Source: Flavobacteriales bacterium (GTDB taxonomy: Bacteria; Bacteroidota; Bacteroidia; Flavobacteriales_D; Sanyastnellaceae). From it: 6,439 nt of DNA. The number at the start of each line of letters is the position of its first letter. The first letter of the stretch is position 1. Position numbers and translations under genes: made by a program. The notes below the pieces were generated by a model. The model was given only the letters and a program-made list of their open reading frames with translations. It was not told the DNA's origin and made no database searches. Shown here piece by piece: positions 1 to 5,978 of the stretch. Where the stretch lies: the NCBI GenBank assembly GCA_030728235.1, contig JANRAA010000104.1:1-6439 (forward strand), given 5' to 3'.

Positions 1-867
1 AAAACCAAAACTAGAGTTGGCCTCCACACACGTATCTGCAATGGCTGTAATTTCAGGAGGATTGTTGGTACATAGCAACACGTTGATCTGCATGTCGCGA
101 ATCACATGTCCGACTTTCATCAGCGTGCCGTTCACCATGCGCCACTCTTCAATCTTAATCCCCACATTGTATTCGCCAACCACTTGTGGTGTTATCCACG
201 TCAGGTCACCAGTTACGGGATCTATTTCAAAAATATCGTTGTTCGGGCTGTAGAATTGAGGGAATATGAAACCCGGAATGGGGTCGCAACCAATGCCATC
301 TTCGTTGTAGTCGCCACCCATGGAAGGCACCAAACTATACACCAACAAATCGCCATCAGGATCATAAGCTCCAGGGTTGTGAATCCAGTTCTTGAACACG
401 CAGGCCTGCTCCTTCGCCGGATTCAACAGCACGACCGAGTTGTTATGTCCGCTCTGCGGGGTTATAATCAACTGCGAGGCAATGCAAAAAATCTGATCTA
501 CCGAATTCTCAATGTTCAATACACCACTGTTGCGATTGGGGTCTTCAACAGAAAGATCGAAAATACCCGGTCCGCCATAGGTATGGGTTCCCACATACGT
601 ATTGATTTGCGCATCCAACCCCCCTAAAAAAGTAATGCTTGTGCGTTCCAAACTATCGAGTTCAGCGCCAATAGGAACATCGCCCCAATTAATTTTCAGG
701 TACGTTCTATCGGCAATAACCGATGTCTTTGTGCATGTGGTGATGGTTACTTCATACGTCAGTCCGCTCAAATGTCGGTACGTAATCTCCCCTGCCCTGT
801 TATGGGTAGCAAATGCGGAAACAAAGAATCCACAAATCAAGACCGCTATGAGGAGAAATCTCACCAT
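1..867 (-). CDS. Secreted multi-domain surface protein, probable type IX secretion (gliding-motility-associated) type; 5' part only
   Basis: This is an open frame of 289 codons with no stop, reading leftward and running off the window edge, so the C-terminus is missing. The start is the ATG at 867-865; the in-frame stop upstream is TAA at 924-922, with no other ATG between. Residues 1-20 form a clear signal peptide: a short basic start, a hydrophobic core (FLLIAVLICGFFV) and an AFA cleavage site before THNRAG. The mature start (HNRAGEITYRHL, then YEVTITTCTKT) resembles the N-terminus shared by many large Bacteroidota proteins that end in a gliding-motility/type B sorting domain. Residues 168-173 (YDPDGD) and 213-240 (FEIDPVTGDLTW followed by GEYNVGIKIEEW) look like a calcium-binding, cadherin/Ig-like beta-sandwich. 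Five further cysteines lie between residues 128 and 280. The export route is inferred, because the sorting domain would lie outside the window. The precise role (adhesin, motility or other) is unknown. Confidence 0.85.
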   Translation of the reverse strand, partial: MVRFLLIAVLICGFFVSAFATHNRAGEITYRHLSGLTYEVTITTCTKTSVIADRTYLKINWGDVPIGAELDSLERTSITFLGGLDAQINTYVGTHTYGGPGIFDLSVEDPNRNSGVLNIENSVDQIFCIASQLIITPQSGHNNSVVLLNPAKEQACVFKNWIHNPGAYDPDGDLLVYSLVPSMGGDYNEDGIGCDPIPGFIFPQFYSPNNDIFEIDPVTGDLTWITPQVVGEYNVGIKIEEWRMVNGTLMKVGHVIRDMQINVLLCTNNPPEITAIADTCVEANSSFGF

Positions 868-1032
868 GAAAAGCAAACAACTAAAGTACGTACAAACCGC
901 TGAATACCCTAAAACAACAAGTTACTTTTTCGATTGTTTTAACATGTACACGCAACATATAACTTCACTCTCAAAGCAGGGTGTACTAAAAAACATACTT
1001 AAACCTTAACTTCGCATCCTTAATTCCATGAC
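868..1032. promoter_or_regulatory. Divergent intergenic region between the secreted-protein gene and the aminopeptidase gene
   Basis: These 165 bases separate two genes pointing away from each other, so promoters for both should lie here. The region is AT-rich and encodes nothing convincing. On the minus strand, TACTTTAG (888-881) differs by one base from the Bacteroidota -7 box TAnnTTTG, but it sits only about 13 bases from the start codon and has no well-spaced -33 box. An 8-base palindrome, GTACGTAC, lies at 886-893 and overlaps that box. No factor-independent terminator is visible. Confidence 0.5.
1007..1014 (+). promoter_or_regulatory. Candidate -7 box for the aminopeptidase-pdxA pair
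   Basis: TAACTTCG matches the Bacteroidota -7 consensus TAnnTTTG at all but one position and is followed by CATCC, a common context for such boxes. It lies 18 bases before the ATG at 1033, which would give a very short leader. No TTTG or TTG occurs at the expected -33 distance, so the call is tentative. It is the best candidate for transcription of the two genes downstream. Confidence 0.35.
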
Positions 1033-2457
1033 ATGAGACCTCAACTCACTTTATCGAACAAGTCCACAAAGGGCACGCAAATTTTTCTTGCACACGGCAA
1101 GGATGCGACCTCCAAACTAAGTGTGTCTGCTCAAGTAAAGAAAGCCATAAAAGACAGCAAGCAAATCACCTACCTATCGCGTGAAGATGGTGTAGACTTC
1201 CTTGTCTGTTTACCAGAATACTCTGAAAAAAGCAATGACCGCGAGGCTTTGCGCAACATCGGCTCTGCCCTTCAAAATGTGTTGCTGAAAGAGAAAATCG
1301 ACGCGGTAACCATTGTCAACGATGTCGCCCCTTGGGATGCGATGTCTTGTCTGCTCGAGGGTTTGATGTTGAGTTCATACCAGTACCTCGAATTGTTTTC
1401 AGACAGCGAAAAGCGCCAACATCCGCTGCAAAGCGTGAAAGTGATCGACAAAGGGATTGACGCCACAGCTTTTGAGAACTTGAAACACGTGATCGACAGT
1501 GTTTGCTGGTCGCGCGATATGGTCAACAAGCCGCTTTCTCACCTCACCGCCTTGCAGTTTTCTGCGGAGATGGAAGCGATGGGAAAAGAGGTCGGACTAA
1601 AAACCGAGGTGCTGAACAAGAAAAAAATCGAAGCCCTCAAAATGGGAGGTCTGCTCGGTGTGAACAAAGGAAGCATTGACCCACCCACTTTCACCATACT
1701 TGAATGGAAGCCAAAAAACGCGGTCAACAAAAAACCAATTGTTTTGGTGGGCAAGGGCGTTGTATACGACACTGGGGGTTTGAGTTTGAAGCCGACACCT
1801 GCGAGCATGGATTTTATGAAGAGCGACATGGCAGGAGCTGCAGCAATGGCTGGAACAATTCGCGCCATCGCAACGCAAAAAATGCCTGTGCACGTTATCG
1901 CTTTGATACCTGCTACTGACAACCGTCCGGGTGGCAATGCCATCACTCCTGGCGATGTTATCACCATGTACGACGGCACGACCGTAGAAGTAAAAAACAC
2001 CGACGCTGAGGGGCGCCTGCTTTTGGGTGATGCCCTGGCATACGCGAAAAAATTTAAACCCTTGTTGGTGCTCGACGCTGCTACCCTTACCGGTGCTGCA
2101 GTGCGCGCCATTGGCACGTATGCCACCGCCACCATGGGGACTGCCGACGATGCTACTTTCAACAAGTTGGAAGAAGCCGCATACAACACCTACGAGCGCA
2201 CCGTGCGCTTCCCGCTATGGAGTGAATATGGTGATGAAATAAAGTCCGACATCGCAGACCTATCGAATTTGGGGAAAGGCGAAGGCGGACAGATTTCAGC
2301 AGGGAAGTTTTTGGAGCATTTCACCGATTATCCGTGGATACATTTGGACATTGCAGGGCCTGCGTTTTTGCATGGTGCGAGCACGTATCGGACAAAAGGC
2401 GGTACCGGAGTGGGCGTGAGAATGTTGGTAGAATTCATTAAACGACTAACTGCATAA
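1033..2457 (+). CDS. pepA: Leucyl aminopeptidase, peptidase family M17
   Basis: A 474-residue cytosolic metallo-exopeptidase that removes N-terminal amino acids, particularly leucine, from peptides; family members usually work as hexamers with two metal ions per subunit. The divergent N-terminal domain covers about residues 1-150 and the catalytic domain about 160-474. The signature NTDAEGRL is at 322-329. By motif match to E. coli PepA, metal ligands are K241 and D246 (in VGKGVVYDTGGLSLKP), D265 (MKSDMAG), D324 and E326, and the catalytic pair is K253 and R328. DAATLTGA (348-355) and the C-terminal WIHLDIAGPAF are also typical. Length is slightly below the roughly 500 residues of E. coli PepA. 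The start at 1033 gives a family-like N-terminus and no Shine-Dalgarno sequence is seen. The stop overlaps the pdxA start by one base, implying co-transcription. The family is certain; pepA is used for family membership, and the DNA-binding role of E. coli PepA should not be assumed. Confidence 0.95.
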   Translation: MRPQLTLSNKSTKGTQIFLAHGKDATSKLSVSAQVKKAIKDSKQITYLSREDGVDFLVCLPEYSEKSNDREALRNIGSALQNVLLKEKIDAVTIVNDVAPWDAMSCLLEGLMLSSYQYLELFSDSEKRQHPLQSVKVIDKGIDATAFENLKHVIDSVCWSRDMVNKPLSHLTALQFSAEMEAMGKEVGLKTEVLNKKKIEALKMGGLLGVNKGSIDPPTFTILEWKPKNAVNKKPIVLVGKGVVYDTGGLSLKPTPASMDFMKSDMAGAAAMAGTIRAIATQKMPVHVIALIPATDNRPGGNAITPGDVITMYDGTTVEVKNTDAEGRLLLGDALAYAKKFKPLLVLDAATLTGAAVRAIGTYATATMGTADDATFNKLEEAAYNTYERTVRFPLWSEYGDEIKSDIADLSNLGKGEGGQISAGKFLEHFTDYPWIHLDIAGPAFLHGASTYRTKGGTGVGVRMLVEFIKRLTA

Positions 2458-3509
2458 TGAAAGACAGACATACCATTAAAGCTGCTATCACGATTGGAGA
2501 CCCCAATGGTGTGGGCATTGAAACCATCTTGAAAGTTTTCGCTGATGCGCGCATGAACGAGATCGTGACGCCTATTATTTATGGCAACACCGACCTTTTG
2601 CGCTTTCACCGAAAAGTTCTGGACATGCCGGATGTCCGCCTTAACACTGCCAAAAACGCCGACGACGCCAACCCAAAAACCATCAACGTAATCAACGTGT
2701 GGGACGAAAAGTGGGAACCGAATTTGGGCGTTGCTGCCAAAGATGCCGGTGGATACGCTTTCAAAAGCTTGGAGGCTGCCACATCCGACCTTGCGTCGAA
2801 CAAAGTGGATATTTTGATCACTTCGCCGATTAACAAAGACACCATACAAAACGACAACTTCAACTTCCCTGGGCACACAGAGTACCTCGCAAAGATGAGC
2901 AACGTTGATGAGTCGTTGATGTTTTTGGTAAGCGACGGAATGCGCATTGGCGTGGCTACCGGGCACGTTCCATTAAAAGAAGTATCGGGCATTTTAACCA
3001 AAGAATTGATTGTCCGCAAGCTGCGTATCATGAACGAAAGTTTGATGCGCGACTTTGGCATCGTTCGTCCGAAAATCGCCGTTTTGGGCTTAAACCCGCA
3101 TGCTGGCGACAACGGCTTGTTGGGCAGTGAAGAGCAAGACATCATACTGCCGGCTATACGCAGCGTAGAAGGAAGCATAATGGCCATGGGGCCTTACGGG
3201 GCAGATGGCTTTTTTGGTACTGCTCAGTACAAGCATTTCGATGCTGTGTTGGCTATGTACCACGATCAAGGGTTGGCACCTTTTAAGGCCTTGGCATTCG
3301 ATAGCGGCGTGAATTTCACAGCCGGCTTGCCGATTGTGCGCACCAGTCCGGACCACGGTACCGCGTACGATATCGCCGGAAAAGGCGTTGCCAGCGAAGA
3401 TTCACTGCGTGCAGCCATCTTTTTAGCTTGCGATGTTTACAAGCAACGCAAGGAATTTAGAGAGATGACAGCCAAACCTTTACAACAACAAAAAGAGAAA
3501 GCAAGGTAA
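2457..3509 (+). CDS. pdxA: 4-hydroxythreonine-4-phosphate dehydrogenase
   Basis: PdxA oxidises 4-phosphohydroxy-L-threonine with NAD(P)+; the product decarboxylates to 3-amino-1-hydroxyacetone phosphate, which PdxJ joins to deoxyxylulose phosphate to form pyridoxine phosphate. It is a cytosolic homodimer. The 350-residue protein (E. coli 329) shows ITIGDPNGVGIE (11-22), PGHTEYLA (138-145), ATGHVPL (167-173), NPHAGDNG (213-220), YHDQGLAPFKAL (268-279) and VNFTAGLPIVRTSPDHG (285-301). H170, H215 and H269 correspond to the three metal-binding histidines of the E. coli enzyme. The C-terminal tail after about residue 335 is Lys/Gln-rich and probably disordered. The ATG at 2457 overlaps the aminopeptidase stop as TAATG, so translation is probably coupled. 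No terminator is visible before the next promoter. The gene implies the DXP-dependent vitamin B6 route in this organism. Confidence 0.96.
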   Translation: MKDRHTIKAAITIGDPNGVGIETILKVFADARMNEIVTPIIYGNTDLLRFHRKVLDMPDVRLNTAKNADDANPKTINVINVWDEKWEPNLGVAAKDAGGYAFKSLEAATSDLASNKVDILITSPINKDTIQNDNFNFPGHTEYLAKMSNVDESLMFLVSDGMRIGVATGHVPLKEVSGILTKELIVRKLRIMNESLMRDFGIVRPKIAVLGLNPHAGDNGLLGSEEQDIILPAIRSVEGSIMAMGPYGADGFFGTAQYKHFDAVLAMYHDQGLAPFKALAFDSGVNFTAGLPIVRTSPDHGTAYDIAGKGVASEDSLRAAIFLACDVYKQRKEFREMTAKPLQQQKEKAR

Positions 3510-3512
3510 ACT

Positions 3513-3542
3513 TTTGTACTTCAAAGGTTTTTATTATCTTTG
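3513..3542 (+). promoter_or_regulatory. Bacteroidota-type promoter for the DUF177-rpmF operon
   Basis: A -33 box TTTG (3513-3516) and a perfect -7 box TATCTTTG (3535-3542; consensus TAnnTTTG) are separated by 18 bases, close to the spacing preferred by the primary sigma factor of Bacteroidota. The expected transcription start is roughly 4-8 bases downstream, leaving a leader of only about 12-17 bases before the ATG at 3563. It lies immediately after the pdxA stop, so it separates the ribosome-related genes from the vitamin B6 gene while still allowing read-through. Confidence 0.8.
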
Positions 3543-3562
3543 CCCTCCAATTTTTCGGGCGT

Positions 3563-4075
3563 ATGGCTACTTTATCACCTTATAAGATTCCGTTTTTGGG
3601 ATTGAGTGTCGGGTTCCACACGTACGAATTTGAGTTAGATGATTCGTTCTTTGCAGCGTATGAGTTCTCAGAAATCACGCATGCTGATATACAGATAGAC
3701 CTCGAGTTAGAAAAGCAGAGCACCATGATGGTACTGCGGTTTGAGCTAGGGGGCGTTGTAGAAACAGAATGTGCGCGATGTGGTGATCCACTTGAGATTG
3801 AAATTGAGCACAGTGATCGATTGATCGTCAAATTTGGCGATACGACAGGCACGAGCGACGACGACATTCTTGAAATCAGTACTTCTGAGCACTTATTGGA
3901 TTTAAGTCAGTACTTGTATGAGTATGCACACCTTGCTTTACCGAGCAGAAGTGTACACGAAGATGAGGAAGACTGCAATCCTGACGCTTTGGATTTGTTA
4001 GATGACCTCGGTGTTGATGACGATCCAGACGAACCACTAGACCCAAGATGGGATGCATTAAAAGATTTGAAATAA
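3563..4075 (+). CDS. DUF177 / YceD family protein, linked to 23S rRNA and large-subunit ribosome assembly
   Basis: A 170-residue cytosolic protein of the DUF177 (COG1399, YceD) family. Members are almost always encoded directly before rpmF, as here, and have been linked to normal 23S rRNA accumulation; the molecular activity is not well defined. Family marks are the C-x2-C motif ECARCGDP (C70, C73), a LPSRSVHE segment (126-133) followed by C138, and the conserved end DPRWDALKDL (160-169). The three cysteines could bind a metal, but this is inference. The stretch 133-160 is strongly acidic, with many Asp and Glu, and suits a protein that meets a basic ribosomal protein or RNA-binding surface. 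Transcription should start at the promoter just upstream. A 12-base gap leads to rpmF, so the two are in one operon. Confidence 0.9.
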   Translation: MATLSPYKIPFLGLSVGFHTYEFELDDSFFAAYEFSEITHADIQIDLELEKQSTMMVLRFELGGVVETECARCGDPLEIEIEHSDRLIVKFGDTTGTSDDDILEISTSEHLLDLSQYLYEYAHLALPSRSVHEDEEDCNPDALDLLDDLGVDDDPDEPLDPRWDALKDLK

Positions 4076-4087
4076 AAAGAGCACACG

Positions 4088-4273
4088 ATGGCACATCCTA
4101 AGCGAAAGCAGTCGAAAGCGCGTACCGCGAAACGTCGCACCCACTATAAGGCGGAAGCTCCGAACGTAGCGACATGTCCAACAACTGGACAAGCACATCT
4201 TTTTCACCACGCACACTGGTATGACGGTAAGTTATACTACAAAGGTAAAGTGGTGATGGAAAAAGAAGCGTAA
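4088..4273 (+). CDS. rpmF: 50S ribosomal protein L32 (bL32)
   Basis: A 61-residue basic protein of the large ribosomal subunit. It has the bL32 hallmark start MAHPKRKQSKAR, then KRRTHYKA (15-22), CPTTGQAHLFHH (30-41) and YYKGKVV (50-56). Length is normal for the family. Only one cysteine (C30) is present, so this is the form lacking the four-cysteine zinc ribbon; such cysteine-poor versions are known in many bacteria. It follows the DUF177 gene after 12 bases and is followed by a terminator about 20 bases downstream, so the pair forms a compact two-gene unit. Confidence 0.97.
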   Translation: MAHPKRKQSKARTAKRRTHYKAEAPNVATCPTTGQAHLFHHAHWYDGKLYYKGKVVMEKEA

Positions 4274-4295
4274 GGTTTTTTACCTCCACCATTTC

Positions 4296-4318
4296 AGGAG
4301 CCCTCGGCTCCTTTTTTT
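4296..4318 (+). terminator. Rho-independent terminator after rpmF
   Basis: AGGAGCC (4296-4302) pairs perfectly with GGCTCCT (4306-4312) around a CTC loop, giving a 7-bp GC-rich stem followed by a run of seven T (4312-4318). It ends the DUF177-rpmF transcript and separates it from fabH. Confidence 0.88.
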
Positions 4319-4377
4319 GTTTAACACAATGTCAAGCAGGAAGTTTCTCATTCAAAAGATTAACTTAGCAGCCTGTT

Positions 4378-4386
4378 TATATTTTG
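4378..4386 (+). promoter_or_regulatory. Weak candidate -7 region for the fabH-accB-accC operon
   Basis: TATATTTTG resembles TAnnTTTG with one extra T. It lies 16 bases before the fabH ATG, a distance similar to that of the DUF177 promoter. No convincing -33 TTTG or TTG is seen about 19 bases upstream. The strong terminator just before this gap implies that a promoter must lie between 4319 and 4402, or that fabH depends on leak-through. Confidence 0.3.
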
Positions 4387-4402
4387 AAGCAAGCAAGGAC
4401 TT

Positions 4403-5401
4403 ATGGCCGGAATCACCGCAGCTATTACGGCAGTTCAAGGGTATGTACCCGAAGATCTGCTAACCAATGCCGACTTAGAGAAAATGGTCGACACAACCGA
4501 CGAGTGGATTCGCTCTCGTACGGGTATTTCTGAACGTCACATTTTGAAGGGTGCAGACAAAGGCACATCCGACATGGCTGCTGAAGCTGTGAAGGGACTT
4601 TTGGCGAAACGAGGCATTGGAGCCGATGAAATCGATTTGTTGATTTGTGCTACTGTGACTCCCGACATGTTGTTTCCTGCTACGGCGAATATCATTTGCG
4701 ATAAAATTGGGGCAAAGAATGCTTGGGGTTATGACCTCAGTGCTGCGTGTTCAGGATTTTTGTTCGCACTCGCTACCGGTTCAAAGTTCATTGAATCGGG
4801 TGCTCACAAGAAAGTTGTTATCGTTGGTGCTGATAAGATGTCGTCGATTGTTGACTACACCGACCGCACCACATGTGTCATCTTCGGTGATGGCGCTGGA
4901 GCGGTATTGCTTGAGCCATCAACTGACGGCACGGGCATTCAAGACAGCATATTGAAAACCGACGGTTCAGGTCGCCAGTACTTGCACCAAAAAGCAGGTG
5001 GTTCACTTCGTCCGGCATCGCACGATACCGTTGATCGCAAAGAGCACTTTATCTTTCAAGACGGTCAGCCCGTATTTAAGGCGGCAGTTACCAATATGGC
5101 CGATGTTTCGGCTGAGATCATGGAGCGCAATCATTTAACGTCTGATGATGTGCAGTGGTTGGTGCCTCACCAAGCAAATTTGCGTATTATTGACGCCACG
5201 GCACGCCGCATGGGATTGTCGGAGGAGAAAGTAATGATTAATATTCAGCGCTACGGAAACACCACATCTGGCACTATTCCACTATGTTTGTGGGAATGGG
5301 AGCCACGCTTGCGGAAAGGTGATAACATCATTCTTTCAGCTTTTGGTGGTGGATTTACCTGGGGTGCCATATATTTGAAGTGGGCTTACAACCCAGCTTA
5401 A
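4403..5401 (+). CDS. fabH: 3-oxoacyl-[acyl-carrier-protein] synthase III (KAS III)
   Basis: KAS III starts type II fatty acid synthesis by condensing an acyl-CoA primer with malonyl-ACP; it is a cytosolic homodimer with a thiolase fold. The 332-residue protein has the full Cys-His-Asn triad: C116 in DLSAACSGFLFAL, H256 in VPHQANLRIID and N286 in RYGNTTSGTIPL. Other family marks are TTDEWIRSRTGISERH (31-46), FGDGAGAVLL (161-170) and the C-terminal AFGGGFTWGA (313-322). E. coli FabH is 317 residues. The ATG at 4403 is preceded by AAGGA (4395-4399), a possible ribosome binding site. Primer choice (acetyl versus branched acyl-CoA) cannot be read from the sequence; branched primers are common in Bacteroidota. 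It sits 47 bases before accB, so the enzyme that uses malonyl-ACP is encoded with the carboxylase that makes malonyl-CoA. Confidence 0.96.
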   Translation: MAGITAAITAVQGYVPEDLLTNADLEKMVDTTDEWIRSRTGISERHILKGADKGTSDMAAEAVKGLLAKRGIGADEIDLLICATVTPDMLFPATANIICDKIGAKNAWGYDLSAACSGFLFALATGSKFIESGAHKKVVIVGADKMSSIVDYTDRTTCVIFGDGAGAVLLEPSTDGTGIQDSILKTDGSGRQYLHQKAGGSLRPASHDTVDRKEHFIFQDGQPVFKAAVTNMADVSAEIMERNHLTSDDVQWLVPHQANLRIIDATARRMGLSEEKVMINIQRYGNTTSGTIPLCLWEWEPRLRKGDNIILSAFGGGFTWGAIYLKWAYNPA

Positions 5402-5448
5402 CCAAAATTAGAGTTCTAACTTTTCATAAATCAATAAAACCTTCAGGC

Positions 5449-5955
5449 ATGAACCTTACCGAGATTCAGGATCTGATCAAATTCGTCGCCAAATCCGGAG
5501 TGACTGAAGTTGAAATCGAAAAGAAAGATTTCAAGATCACTATAAAAGCAGAAAATCTGCGTAAAGGCCGAGGTGCAGAGCCTCAGCAAGTTTATCAAGC
5601 TATGCCAATGGCCATGCCTGCACCACAAATGCAAGCAGCGCCGGCTCCAGCAGCACCGGCGCCTGCCGCAGCTCCTGCTGCGCCAGCAGCAGCGCCAGCA
5701 GCAGAAAGCAATAACTACATCGAGATCAAATCACCGATGATTGGAACCTTCTACCGCAAACCGGCACCGGATAAGCCATTGTTTGTGGAAGTTGGAGACA
5801 CCATCAAACCAGGCGATGTGCTTTGTGTCATTGAAGCGATGAAACTCTTCAACGAAATCGAAGCCGAGATAAGTGGAAAAGTGGTGAAAATTTTGGTCGA
5901 CGATAACTCGCCGATTGAATACGACCAGCCACTATTCCTTGTTGATCCGTCGTGA
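5449..5955 (+). CDS. accB: Biotin carboxyl carrier protein of acetyl-CoA carboxylase (BCCP)
   Basis: AccB carries biotin between the biotin carboxylase and carboxyltransferase parts of acetyl-CoA carboxylase. The 168-residue product begins MNLTEIQDLIKFVAKSG, the usual BCCP N-terminal helix. An in-frame ATG at 5380 would overlap the fabH end and add 23 residues unlike the family, so 5449 is preferred. Residues about 1-40 are the N-terminal region, 51-85 an Ala/Pro/Met-rich flexible linker, and 88-168 the biotinyl domain. SPMIGTFYR (95-103) includes the protruding thumb of BCCP, and the biotin site is K132 in EAMKLFNEIEAE. Phe replaces the Met often found two residues after the biotinyl lysine. 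Length is close to the 156 residues of E. coli AccB. The gap to accC is 23 bases, so co-expression in fixed ratio is expected. Confidence 0.95.
   Translation: MNLTEIQDLIKFVAKSGVTEVEIEKKDFKITIKAENLRKGRGAEPQQVYQAMPMAMPAPQMQAAPAPAAPAPAAAPAAPAAAPAAESNNYIEIKSPMIGTFYRKPAPDKPLFVEVGDTIKPGDVLCVIEAMKLFNEIEAEISGKVVKILVDDNSPIEYDQPLFLVDPS
5635..5703 (+). repeat. Low-complexity Ala/Pro linker sequence inside accB
   Basis: About 70 bases made of GCA/GCG/GCT/GCC and CCA/CCG/CCT codons in irregular runs of Pro-Ala and Ala-Ala encode residues 63-85 of BCCP. The DNA contains short imperfect repeats of GCAGCGCC/GCAGCACC type, which could allow slippage and length change between strains. Pro/Ala-rich linkers that let the biotinyl domain swing are normal in BCCP. 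Confidence 0.8.
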
Positions 5956-5978
5956 TCACTCACCTAAACGAGAACCGC

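Noticed and set aside
17..1009. Three plus-strand frames (17-253, 106-627, 602-1009)
   Set aside because: They lie opposite the minus-strand secreted-protein gene (the last also crosses the divergent gap), have no recognisable motifs and overlap one another. The minus-strand frame has a clean signal peptide and family-like N-terminus.
1539..2189. Long minus-strand frame of 216 residues inside the aminopeptidase gene
   Set aside because: It is antisense to the best-conserved M17 motifs, its composition reflects the reverse of Ala/Thr/Gly-rich coding sequence, and no family features are visible.
2328..3356. Minus-strand frames at 2328-2966, 2606-3187 and 3090-3356
   Set aside because: They are antisense to pdxA and the end of the aminopeptidase gene, overlap one another, and show no motifs or start context.
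3542..3560. GCCC/GGGC short hairpin just upstream of the DUF177 start
   Set aside because: The stem is only 4 bp with an 11-base loop, and its left arm lies at or before the predicted transcription start, so it would not form in the mRNA.
5417..5424. TAACTTTT as a possible -7 box for accB
   Set aside because: The last consensus base is missing and no -33 box is found at suitable distance; co-transcription with fabH is the simpler reading.
5380..5448. Upstream extension of accB to the ATG at 5380
   Set aside because: It would overlap the end of fabH by 22 bases and add 23 residues unlike BCCP N-termini; the ATG at 5449 gives the normal family start.
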